DNA of 46,972 nt from positions 1-46,972 of the forward strand of contig CANGIU010000010.1 of NCBI GenBank assembly GCA_947454255.1, in the 5' to 3' direction. The notes beneath the pieces were generated by a model, which was not told the origin of the DNA, searched no databases, and was given only the letters and a program-made list of their open reading frames with translations. Below, piece after piece: positions 17,347-24,932 of this stretch (the stretch's first letter is position 1; the number at the start of each line of letters is the position of its first letter). A program made the translations under genes and the position numbers. Source of the DNA: Micrococcales bacterium (GTDB lineage: Bacteria; Actinomycetota; Actinomycetes; Actinomycetales; Microbacteriaceae).

Positions 17347-18203
17347 TGTCTCTAGATGTTAGAGCTGAAACACAGATGACTTGGGTTGGTGCGAAAAAAC
17401 TAGTAGACCCTCAGGTGAGCATTCGCTATGGAGCCTTCTTCGTTGCGGAGAACCGATTACGAAACATGGCTAAGTGGTGGCTTTCGATCATTGCTTTTGG
17501 CCTTGGTAACCCAAGTCTCTATCTACTCTCCATCGGGATTGGTGTGGGGTCATTAGTTGATTCATCGCTTGGAGCTAATGCCATAGACCATGTTAGTTAC
17601 CTGACCTTCCTGGCTCCAGCACTGTTAGCGTCAGCGGGTATTCAAGGTGCATTGGATGAAGTTACTTGGCCAACCATGGAGGGTTTTGTCTGGGATAGAA
17701 CTTTCTTCTCAATGAATTCAACAGCTATAACAGGTAAGCAAATAGTCAGTGGAATTCTGATGGCTGCAATGACAAGATGTTTATTGCAAGTCTTCCTCTA
17801 TGAGCTTTGCTTACTAGCATTCGGCGCTATCAGTTGGCAATCAATACCAATTCTTCTTCTTGTTTCTGCAACAGCTGGCTTTGGTTTCTCTGCGGTAATG
17901 CTGGCCTTTTCAGCAAGCATCAAAGACGACGATGGAGTGTTTGCACTAGTTGGCAGATTCATCATCACTCCGATGTTTATGTTCTCCGGCACCTTCTATC
18001 CAATTGATTCAATGCCGATTTATCTTCGTTGGATTGGTTGGATTTCCCCGCAATGGCATGCCACTAACTTAGGCAGAGCACTCTCGTATGGATCACCAGT
18101 TGAACCCTGGCTCCAAGCCATTCACTGGGGTCTAATGCTAGTCCTAGCTGTGATCGGCATTACCTGGGCTAACCGCATGTTTGAGAGCAGGTTGGCTAAA
18201 TGA
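17346..18203 (+). CDS. ABC-2 exporter permease 1
   Basis: The 285-residue integral membrane protein is of the NodJ/DrrB type. It has about six hydrophobic segments and the family's FSGTFYPIDSMP motif before the last helices. It begins at the TAATG overlap with the ATPase gene and ends in a four-base ATGA overlap with the second permease. Two related permeases next to one ATPase suggest a heterodimeric channel. Confidence 0.9.
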   Translation: MSLDVRAETQMTWVGAKKLVDPQVSIRYGAFFVAENRLRNMAKWWLSIIAFGLGNPSLYLLSIGIGVGSLVDSSLGANAIDHVSYLTFLAPALLASAGIQGALDEVTWPTMEGFVWDRTFFSMNSTAITGKQIVSGILMAAMTRCLLQVFLYELCLLAFGAISWQSIPILLLVSATAGFGFSAVMLAFSASIKDDDGVFALVGRFIITPMFMFSGTFYPIDSMPIYLRWIGWISPQWHATNLGRALSYGSPVEPWLQAIHWGLMLVLAVIGITWANRMFESRLAK

Positions 18204-19045
18204 GTTTAATAAACGCGGCAGTTGACTCAGCTATTGCAATTGCTGAAAAGCGTAAAGGCAAGCTAGGAGCAGGTGTCTACTCCGGTAGACCAAACGTGGT
18301 TTTAGAGAGAGGTTTTTACGCTCTCAAGTCATCAACCTGGATGGTAGTTGCTTCAGGATTTGTTGAACCAGTTTTCTACCTTTTAGCCTTTGGCTACGGC
18401 ATTGGTCAATTCATCAGTGGAACGACCGACGGTAATGGAAGCCCGATAACTTATGCTCAGTTCATTGCGCCTGCACTACTTGCAACCTCAGCGATGAACG
18501 GCGCAATCTATGACTCAACCTGGAATGTATTTTTCAAGATGCACTTCGGCAAGGTTTACAACGGCATGCTCTCAACATCAATGGGAACTTTGGATGTTGC
18601 ATTAGGAGAGATTAGTTGGGCGTTGCTAAGAGGGCTAGCCTATGCAATTGGTTTTATGGCAGTAGTAACAGGAATGGGATTGATCCCATCAATCTGGGGA
18701 CTGCTAGCCATCCCTGCTGCTGTATTAGTGGCCTTCGGTTTTGCCTCGGTTGGCATGGGTGTTACAAGTTATCTAAAAAACCATCAGCAAATGCAATGGA
18801 TTCAGTTTGTGATGCTACCGATGTTCCTGTTCTCAGGAACTTTCTATCCGTTGTCTATCTATCCTGAATTTATTCAGTGGTTCATTCAAGCTATGCCACT
18901 TTGGCAAGGTATCTCTCTGATCAGAGGTCTGACACTAGGAATCCTTGATTGGGCAATGTTAGGCCATGCTCTTTACTTCGTTGCAATGATAATCGGCGGG
19001 CTGTTTTTCACAACCCGCCGACTAACTGCTTTGTTCTTACGCTAA
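18200..19045 (+). CDS. ABC-2 exporter permease 2
   Basis: The 281-residue membrane protein parallels the preceding permease. It has six predicted helices and the corresponding FSGTFYPLSIYPEF motif near residue 215. The ATG is inside the ATGA overlap at 18200-18203, so translation is probably coupled. The stop codon abuts the stop of the convergent membrane-protein gene at 19046 with no intervening base and no terminator. Confidence 0.9.
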   Translation: MSLINAAVDSAIAIAEKRKGKLGAGVYSGRPNVVLERGFYALKSSTWMVVASGFVEPVFYLLAFGYGIGQFISGTTDGNGSPITYAQFIAPALLATSAMNGAIYDSTWNVFFKMHFGKVYNGMLSTSMGTLDVALGEISWALLRGLAYAIGFMAVVTGMGLIPSIWGLLAIPAAVLVAFGFASVGMGVTSYLKNHQQMQWIQFVMLPMFLFSGTFYPLSIYPEFIQWFIQAMPLWQGISLIRGLTLGILDWAMLGHALYFVAMIIGGLFFTTRRLTALFLR

Positions 19046-19420
19046 CTAAGCTCCGGCTACTTGGCCAAATACTGCTAGCACGATGTTTAGTGTGGTTAGT
19101 CCAACAATTGACGGGACAACCCAAACTGGAGTCAAATTCTTTTTGCGGTAACGGAACGCAAGCAAGAAAATGAAAACTAGAGCAATTAGCTTGAGTGAAA
19201 TAACGAAGGCGTTCAGCTTGCTTGGATCAACTGCTAGCCCTGCCATTGCAAGACCGGTAAACAACATCAGATATGAGCCGTGAAGAACACCAGCAGAGAC
19301 TTTGATGCCTTTAGTTAGTTCCTTTAGGTTTGAAAAGAACCCTGCCAGTAACACTGCAATACCTAGTAAGTGCAGTACTAAAAAGATGCTGATTAGAAGT
19401 TCTTTAGTTGAGTCGTCCAT
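19046..19420 (-). CDS. Small four-helix membrane protein behind ribH
   Basis: The 124-residue protein consists almost entirely of four hydrophobic helices (about 8-28, 43-63, 72-90 and 99-119) with short polar loops. No family could be assigned with confidence. The ATG at 19420 follows AAAAGGG. It starts 33 bases after ribH on the same strand, so it may be the last cistron of the FMN-riboswitch operon, although a perfect 8-bp hairpin (19429-19449) separates them. A role in flavin handling would be a guess. Confidence 0.75.
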   Translation of the reverse strand: MDDSTKELLISIFLVLHLLGIAVLLAGFFSNLKELTKGIKVSAGVLHGSYLMLFTGLAMAGLAVDPSKLNAFVISLKLIALVFIFLLAFRYRKKNLTPVWVVPSIVGLTTLNIVLAVFGQVAGA

Positions 19421-19453
19421 GGTGCCCTTTTCTGTTTAGGTAACAGAAATAGT

Positions 19454-19912
19454 CTACGAGCGAAGCATTGCCATGCTGATAGCAGCCTCAACTGCTTCGG
19501 CACCTTTATCTTCTTTACTTGTCGGTAAACCAGCCCTATCTAGGGCTTGTTGAGCATTGTCTACAGTTAGTAAACCAAAGCCTATCGGGGTGTCGGTGGC
19601 TAACTGAACCTGGGTAAGGCCTGCAGTGGCTGCATCACAAACAAAGTCAAAGTGTGGGGTTTCACCCTTGATAACAACTCCTAGAGCAATCACCACATCG
19701 GCACCGTCATCGATTGCCCACTTAGCGGCTAGCGGTAATTCAAATGCTCCTGGCACCTTGATGATTGAGTAAACATCATTGCCTGCTGCTTTTAGCGATC
19801 TTTCAGCACCCGCAAGAAGCGCATCAGCAATTTCAGGGTGCCAGCTGGCAACCAGGATGGTAACAGCTAGGTCTCTTGCATCGATTTCTAGTTTTGGGGC
19901 ATGGCCTGACAT
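19454..19912 (-). CDS. ribH: 6,7-dimethyl-8-ribityllumazine synthase
   Basis: RibH condenses the RibA/RibD-derived pyrimidine with the RibB-derived butanone phosphate. The 152-residue length is standard. The conserved segments are VASWHPEIADALLAGA, VPGAFELPLAAK, ALGVVIKGETPHFDFVCD with the catalytic histidine, and GFGLLTVDNAQQALDRAG. The ATG overlaps the ribBA stop by one base (TAATG). It is the fourth cistron behind the FMN riboswitch. Confidence 0.97.
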   Translation of the reverse strand: MSGHAPKLEIDARDLAVTILVASWHPEIADALLAGAERSLKAAGNDVYSIIKVPGAFELPLAAKWAIDDGADVVIALGVVIKGETPHFDFVCDAATAGLTQVQLATDTPIGFGLLTVDNAQQALDRAGLPTSKEDKGAEAVEAAISMAMLRS

Positions 19913-21159
19913 TAGCTCTCCATTTCAGCGATGATTTCTGGAAGACGGTGACCCATCTTTGATCGCTTAGTTTCTAGGTATCCGAGGTTTTGAATTGCTT
20001 CACCAACAATTACCGGAACGTAAGAAGAAACTGGAATTCCTGCTTCGGTAAGGAAGTTAGCTTTAGCAGGGTTATTGGTCATAAGTCTTACGCTTCTTAC
20101 TCCAAGCTCTCTAAGAATGGAAACAGCAGCACCATACTCTCTAGCTTCAGAAGGTAAACCTAGAGCTAGGTTTGCCTCAACAGTGTCTAACCCCTGCTCT
20201 TGAAGTGCATAGGCCTTTAGTTTGTTTAGTAGCCCAATTCCGCGACCTTCTTGGCCTCTTAGGTAAATAACAATTCCACCGTTAGGGTCTGCTTCAATCA
20301 TGTCGAGTGCATACTGAAGCTGAGGTCCACATTCACACTTTAGAGAACCGAATGCTTCACCGGTAATACACTCAGAGTGCAAACGAACTAGAACTTCTTT
20401 ACCGGTTGGGTTGCCCTTGATAATGGCAACGTGATCTGCACCGGTTTTGATGTCGTAGTAACCACGAAGCTTGAAGTTACCGTGAATGGTTGGAACATTT
20501 GCTTCTGCTTCAAAACGAATTCTGTTGTTAGGTGTTGTTACCAGTTCAATTGAATTCAGTTCTAGATATTCAACCAACTGAGCAACGGTGATTACTGGGA
20601 TATTCTCGGCAACACCAACTTTTAGTAAGTCTTCGAATCTCATCATTGAGCCGTCCTGGTTTACCATCTCACCGATGATGCCAACAGGGGAGAGGTCAGC
20701 AAGCTTTAGCAAGTCAACCGCAGCTTCGGTGTGACCACGTCTTCCGTGAACACCGTGTGGGTGAGCACGCAGTGGAAGGATGTGACCTGGGCGAATGAGC
20801 GACTCTGGACCTGCGGTTCCGCTTGCCAGTGTTCTTGCAGTTAATGCCCTATCAGCCGCTGAGATACCAGTGCTCTCGCGAGCAGCTGCATCAACTGTGA
20901 CCGTGTAGTTGGTTGCGTGCGGGTCTTGGTTGTTGGTGGTCATCAGTGGCAGTTCAAGCTCGTTCGCCTTTTGATCATCCATCGGAGCACATAAGAACCC
21001 TGAGGTCTTATTCACAAACCAAGCCATCCACTCGGTGGTCATGAACTGGGCTGCCATGATGGCATCGCCCTCATTCTCACGATTCTCATCGTCTGCGACC
21101 AGCACTGGATTACCTGTTCTAAGAGCCTCAAGAGCCTGTTCAATAGTTGCAAGTGCCAT
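19912..21159 (-). CDS. ribBA: Bifunctional DHBP synthase/GTP cyclohydrolase II
   Basis: This 415-residue fusion supplies both riboflavin precursors. The N-terminal RibB half (about 1-205) has DDENRENEGDAIMAA and GRRGHTEAAVDL. The C-terminal RibA half has the zinc ligands in HSECITGEAFGSLKCECG and the catalytic RGQEGRGIGLLNK. RibB-RibA fusions are the normal actinobacterial form. Both overlaps, with ribE upstream and ribH downstream, are TAATG. Confidence 0.97.
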   Translation of the reverse strand: MALATIEQALEALRTGNPVLVADDENRENEGDAIMAAQFMTTEWMAWFVNKTSGFLCAPMDDQKANELELPLMTTNNQDPHATNYTVTVDAAARESTGISAADRALTARTLASGTAGPESLIRPGHILPLRAHPHGVHGRRGHTEAAVDLLKLADLSPVGIIGEMVNQDGSMMRFEDLLKVGVAENIPVITVAQLVEYLELNSIELVTTPNNRIRFEAEANVPTIHGNFKLRGYYDIKTGADHVAIIKGNPTGKEVLVRLHSECITGEAFGSLKCECGPQLQYALDMIEADPNGGIVIYLRGQEGRGIGLLNKLKAYALQEQGLDTVEANLALGLPSEAREYGAAVSILRELGVRSVRLMTNNPAKANFLTEAGIPVSSYVPVIVGEAIQNLGYLETKRSKMGHRLPEIIAEMES

Positions 21160-21755
21160 TAGTTGTTTCTGCTTTCTAATAGTCGTTCGATGTGCTTAGC
21201 CATGATGTCGACTTCAACATTGACCTTGTCGCCTGGCTTCTTATAGCCAAGAGTTGTTACCTTCAGTGTTTCTGGAATCAAAGACAAACCTACGAAGTCT
21301 TCACCTAATTCATTAACCGTCAAAGAGATCCCATCTAGAGTTATCGAACCCTTGAGAACGACATACTTCATCAACTCAACTGGAACCCTGATTCTCACCC
21401 AATCCCAGTTCTCACTAGCTTCTCTAGAGATAAATTCACCAACACCATCAACGTGACCTTGGACATGGTGCCCACCGAAGCGAGTGTTCATAGTCATCGC
21501 TCGCTCTAAATTGATGACGTCCCCAACCTGAACACCGTTCATGCTGGTAAGTCGGATGGTCTCATGCATGACATCTGCTGTGAAGGTGCCATTCTCAATC
21601 TCAATGGCAGTCAAACATGTTCCACTGCAAGCGATCGAATCACCTCGTTTGATATCGCTGGTAACGAGGGGGCCAGAGATGGTCAGTCTAAGTGCATCGG
21701 GCTGTTCTTCAATTGCAACGACCTTGCCCAGCTCTTCAATGATTCCGGTAAACAT
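21159..21755 (-). CDS. ribE: Riboflavin synthase alpha chain
   Basis: The enzyme dismutates lumazine to riboflavin. It has the duplicated beta-barrel lumazine-binding domains of the family: MFTGIIEELGKV and GDSIACSGTCLTA in the first half, and HHVQGHVDGVGEF plus GSITLDGISLTVNE in the second. Its length of 198 residues is normal. The ATG at 21755 overlaps the ribD stop in TAATG. Confidence 0.96.
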   Translation of the reverse strand: MFTGIIEELGKVVAIEEQPDALRLTISGPLVTSDIKRGDSIACSGTCLTAIEIENGTFTADVMHETIRLTSMNGVQVGDVINLERAMTMNTRFGGHHVQGHVDGVGEFISREASENWDWVRIRVPVELMKYVVLKGSITLDGISLTVNELGEDFVGLSLIPETLKVTTLGYKKPGDKVNVEVDIMAKHIERLLESRNN

Positions 21756-22780
21756 TACTTTTCTCCTTCGACAGGGATTGCTCTGATAAACAAATCAGCG
21801 CCTAGCTGCTTGATCTCAACGAACTCTAGTTTCAAAGCATCAGCCATCGAGCTGATACCAATGTCTGTCACTGCAACATTGCTACCACCTAACAAAAGCG
21901 GTGCTTGATAAATCAACACTTCATCAAATAGCCCCTGCTGAATAAACTCACTAGCAATCTCAGCTCCACCTTCAACAAGGACATGTCTAATTCCTCTAAC
22001 CCAAAGCTGAGAAAGCACGTCATTCAGGTCATGAGTCTTTAGCTGAACCGTTGGCGCATCGTCATTAAAGACACGAAGGTCAGGGGAGAGTTCACTCTTA
22101 CCAACCACAACACGAAGGGGCTGGTGTTCATACCTTGAGCCATCGGGTTTACGAGCCGTTAAATCTGGGTTGTCGTATTTGACTGTTCCAGTTCCCACCA
22201 AGATCGCATCTAGTTGAGATCTTCTTAGATGAACAACTTCTCTTGCAGCACTTCCAGTAATCCATTTACTGCTCTTATCTGAAGCAGCACTTCTACCATC
22301 TAGAGTTTGCGCCCACTTCAAAGTAATAAAAGGTCTCTGCTTCTCCATTGCAGTAAGCCAGACTCGACCTTGCTCCTTAGCCTCGTTCTCAAGAACACCA
22401 AAGATCACTTCGACGCCAGCATCGCTTAGAGTCTTTGCTCCATTGGCCGAATCATTACCTGGGTCTTTAGTTGCATAAACAACCCTAGAAATTCCAGCTG
22501 CAATAAGCGCCTGAGCACAAGGACCGGTTCTACCAGTGTGATTACATGGCTCTAAAGTGACAACAGCAGTTGAACCTTCTGGAACTGAGGTTAATTTACT
22601 CAAAGCATCTACCTCAGCATGAGGAGTTCCTGAACCCTTGTGAAAACCTTCTGCAAGAACATTCAAATCTTTATCAAGGATCAAAGCGCCAACCTGAGGG
22701 TTGACTCCATATGCAGGACCGAGTGCAGCTAGCTCAAGTGCACGGCGCATCGCCGGTTCATAAACACTGAGATTTGTCAT
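21755..22780 (-). CDS. ribD: Riboflavin biosynthesis deaminase/reductase
   Basis: RibD deaminates and reduces the pyrimidine intermediate made from GTP. The N-terminal deaminase domain has the zinc motif in TPHAEVDAL and EPCNHTGRTGPCAQALI. The C-terminal half is the reductase, with GRSAASDKSSKWITGSAAR and HVLVEGGAEIASEF. The ATG at 22780 is the first start behind the FMN riboswitch. Its Shine-Dalgarno region (AGGAAAGG) is buried in a hairpin, so translation should fall when FMN is bound. Confidence 0.96.
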   Translation of the reverse strand: MTNLSVYEPAMRRALELAALGPAYGVNPQVGALILDKDLNVLAEGFHKGSGTPHAEVDALSKLTSVPEGSTAVVTLEPCNHTGRTGPCAQALIAAGISRVVYATKDPGNDSANGAKTLSDAGVEVIFGVLENEAKEQGRVWLTAMEKQRPFITLKWAQTLDGRSAASDKSSKWITGSAAREVVHLRRSQLDAILVGTGTVKYDNPDLTARKPDGSRYEHQPLRVVVGKSELSPDLRVFNDDAPTVQLKTHDLNDVLSQLWVRGIRHVLVEGGAEIASEFIQQGLFDEVLIYQAPLLLGGSNVAVTDIGISSMADALKLEFVEIKQLGADLFIRAIPVEGEK

Positions 22781-22859
22781 CCCGAGCCTTTCCTAAAGAA
22801 AAGCACCTCGGGGCTTGGTCGGCAGGCGACCAAAGGCTAACCCCTTAAATGGGTCAGCC
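22781..22859 (-). promoter_or_regulatory. Expression platform of the ribD riboswitch (SD-sequestering hairpin)
   Basis: Between the aptamer and the ribD ATG lie three hairpins on the minus strand. The first pairs GGCTGACCC with GGGTTAGCC (22835-22859). The second pairs TTGGTCG with CGACCAA (22815-22833). The third pairs CCCGAG with CTCGGG (22781-22812), and within it CTTTTC pairs with GGAAAG, which covers the AGGAAAGG ribosome site. There is no U-run, so control is probably translational. Confidence 0.7.
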
Positions 22860-22863
22860 CTCT

Positions 22864-23009
22864 GTTCTTCTACCATCCGGACTTTAACCGTCGGTTCTGG
22901 AGTTTCACCAGATCAACCGCCAAACCACCTAAAGGTGTTGCCATCAAAGGCAGCTTGTCGGGTCGCGGACTATAACCGCCGGCTCAGATTTACACTGACC
23001 CCGAAGAAC
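22864..23009 (-). ncRNA. FMN riboswitch (RFN element)
   Basis: Read on the minus strand, the element starts with TTCTTCGGGGTCAGTG near 23008. It continues with GCCGGCGGT, AGTCCGCGA, GATCTGGTGAAACTCCAG, and ends with CCGACGGTTAAAGTCCGGAT and GGTAGAAGAAC. These are the conserved blocks of the RFN element in order, closed by the GTTCTTC/GAAGAAC base stem. It precedes ribD-ribE-ribBA-ribH. Confidence 0.97.
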
Positions 23010-23074
23010 TTTTACTACTAGATAAGTGTCCCAGATATAGGGAAAAACTGCGACTTAATACACTCAGAGCGTAT

Positions 23075-24082
23075 TTACTTAGCCCTAATAAACCCGACTT
23101 TGTCATAAACATCAGCCAAGGTGTCTTCTGCAACTGTTCTGGCTTTATCAGCTCCTGAGGCAAGAAGTCTGTCTAGTTCTGTTGTGTCACTCATTAGTTC
23201 GTTTGCTCTATCTCTGATTGGGGCTAGAGCGTTTACTACAACATCGGCAACTTCAGACTTAAGAACTCCGTAGCCAGCTCCTTGGAAGCGTTCCTCTAGA
23301 GATAGCAGTGATTCACCGCTAACGGAGGAGTGAATGGAGAGAAGGTTAGAGACACCTGGCTTGTTCTCCCAATCAACTCTGATTGATGCATCGGTATCGG
23401 TGACAGCACTCTTGATCTTCTTGGCAATCGTTGTGTCATCATCCATTAGGTTTACTAAACCTTTAGGGTCGGCAGCTGACTTAGACATCTTTGCGGTTGG
23501 ATTTTGAAGGTCATAAATCTTGGCTGTCTCTTTCAAGATGTGTGCTTCTGGCATCGTGAAGGTTTGACCGAATCTAGAGTTGAATCTCTCTGCAAGATCT
23601 CTGGTTAGTTCGAGGTGTTGTCTTTGATCTTCTCCAACAGGAACTGCTTTTGGTTGGTAAAGAAGAATGTCTGCTGCCTGCAGAATTGGGTAGGTAAAGA
23701 GACCTACTGATGCTGAGTCACTGCCAGCCTTTTGAGATTTGTCTTTGAACTGAGTCATGCGAGATGCTTCACCGAAGCCGGTTATGCAGTTAAGTACCCA
23801 AGCGAGTTCTGCGTGAGCTGGAACATGGCTTTGAACGAATAGGGCTGATTCTTGAGGGTCAATGCCAGCTGCAATGTATTGAGCTGCGGTTCTTCTGGTG
23901 TTTGTTCTTAGTTCGTTAGGGTCTTGTGGAACTGTGATTGCGTGAAGGTCAACGATTACGTAGAACGCGTTGAAGTCTCTCTGCATGTTTACCCAATTGA
24001 CTAACGCACCTAGGTAGTTACCGAGGTGAAGGGAAGATGCACTTGGCTGCATGCCGCTTAGAAGATTAGGTTTGCCACTCAT
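23075..24082 (-). CDS. trpS: Tryptophanyl-tRNA synthetase
   Basis: TrpS charges tRNA-Trp. The class I motifs are [20 protein letters not shown] (HIGH-like HLGN) and AKMSKS. Family landmarks include [23 protein letters not shown] and [16 protein letters not shown]. The start is placed at ATG 24082, one base after the xthA stop (TAACATG), giving 335 residues. A longer frame from TTG 24103 would add MLSTLSN and overlap xthA, and looks less likely. The gene runs toward the FMN riboswitch with no clear terminator. Confidence 0.96.
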   Translation of the reverse strand: MSGKPNLLSGMQPSASSLHLGNYLGALVNWVNMQRDFNAFYVIVDLHAITVPQDPNELRTNTRRTAAQYIAAGIDPQESALFVQSHVPAHAELAWVLNCITGFGEASRMTQFKDKSQKAGSDSASVGLFTYPILQAADILLYQPKAVPVGEDQRQHLELTRDLAERFNSRFGQTFTMPEAHILKETAKIYDLQNPTAKMSKSAADPKGLVNLMDDDTTIAKKIKSAVTDTDASIRVDWENKPGVSNLLSIHSSVSGESLLSLEERFQGAGYGVLKSEVADVVVNALAPIRDRANELMSDTTELDRLLASGADKARTVAEDTLADVYDKVGFIRAK

Positions 24083-24083
24083 G

Positions 24084-24899
24084 TTAGATAGCGTACTCAA
24101 CAACTACGGGGGAATGGTCTGTGAAACGGGTATCGTAACTGGCTGCTCTGTGCACCTTGTAATTACTTGAGAGCTTTGCAAGCTTTGGGGTTGCTATCTG
24201 GTAGTCGATTCTCCAGCCCGTATCAGTATCAAAAGCCTGTCCTCTGAAGGACCACCAGGTGTATGGGCCGGGGGTTTCTGGGTGAGCAGCTCTTCCTAGA
24301 TCTACCCAACCCTGTTTGTTCATCCAGGTATCGAAGTATGCGCGTTCTTCCGGAAGGAAGCCAGCGTTTTTTAGATTGCCCTTCCAGTTCTTGATATCCA
24401 ATTCCGTGTGGCCGACGTTTAGATCCCCAACAACAACTGTTAACCCATCGTCTTTCATAAGTGTTGCCATGCGCTTGGTCATAGCTTCAAGGAACTTGTA
24501 TTTCTCAACTTGTTTAGGAGTATCAACTTCACCGGAATGAACATAGGTGCTGATGACGGTAAATACTTTAGAGCCAAGCTTGAAATCAGCTTCTAACCAT
24601 CTGCCGGCACTGTCAAATGCCTTAGGACCAAGGTCTGTTCTAGAAGCAATTGACTTCACCTTAGAGATAACAGCAACCCCTGCTCTGCCCTTAGCAGATG
24701 CATTGTCGTGCAGGATATGCCAGGGTCCTCCTGGCATCTCGGCAAAGATCTCTTCTAGGTCTGTGGTCTCTGCTCTAACTTCTTGCAGGGCAATAATGTC
24801 TGGATCTTCTGCCTTTACCCAGTCCGCAAAGCCTTTACGGTAGGCGGCTCTGACACCGTTGACGTTGATGGTTGCTACTTTTACTGAGGCTTTGGGCAT
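24084..24899 (-). CDS. xthA: Exodeoxyribonuclease III family enzyme
   Basis: This is a 271-residue AP endonuclease/3'-5' exonuclease for base-excision repair. [25 protein letters not shown] with the metal-binding glutamate, [13 protein letters not shown] and the C-terminal DHSPVVVEY with the catalytic Asp-His pair are present. The ATG at 24899 has no Shine-Dalgarno sequence but is preceded by TAAACT at six bases. It is divergent from ptsI with only 33 bp between the start codons, and is followed by trpS. Confidence 0.95.
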   Translation of the reverse strand: MPKASVKVATINVNGVRAAYRKGFADWVKAEDPDIIALQEVRAETTDLEEIFAEMPGGPWHILHDNASAKGRAGVAVISKVKSIASRTDLGPKAFDSAGRWLEADFKLGSKVFTVISTYVHSGEVDTPKQVEKYKFLEAMTKRMATLMKDDGLTVVVGDLNVGHTELDIKNWKGNLKNAGFLPEERAYFDTWMNKQGWVDLGRAAHPETPGPYTWWSFRGQAFDTDTGWRIDYQIATPKLAKLSSNYKVHRAASYDTRFTDHSPVVVEYAI

Positions 24900-24905
24900 G
24901 GGACA

Positions 24906-24911
24906 AGTTTA
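24906..24911 (-). promoter_or_regulatory. -10 box for leaderless xthA
   Basis: The minus strand reads TAAACT, then TGTCCC, then the xthA ATG. Spacing is six bases and no ribosome binding site is possible in the 33-bp gap shared with ptsI. Confidence 0.6.
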
Positions 24912-24920
24912 AGGTGAACT

Positions 24921-24926
24921 TAGACT
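24921..24926 (+). promoter_or_regulatory. -10 box for leaderless ptsI
   Basis: The plus strand reads TAGACT, then TGTCTG, then the ptsI GTG at 24933. The box mirrors the xthA box, and together they form the inverted repeat GACAAGT (24902-24908) / ACTTGTC (24924-24930). Confidence 0.6.
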
Positions 24927-24932
24927 TGTCTG

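Noticed and set aside
19429-19449. Hairpin behind ribH as a terminator
   Set aside because: The 8-bp stem is A/T-rich and no T-run follows on the minus strand; the sequence after it is the AAGGG ribosome site of the next gene.
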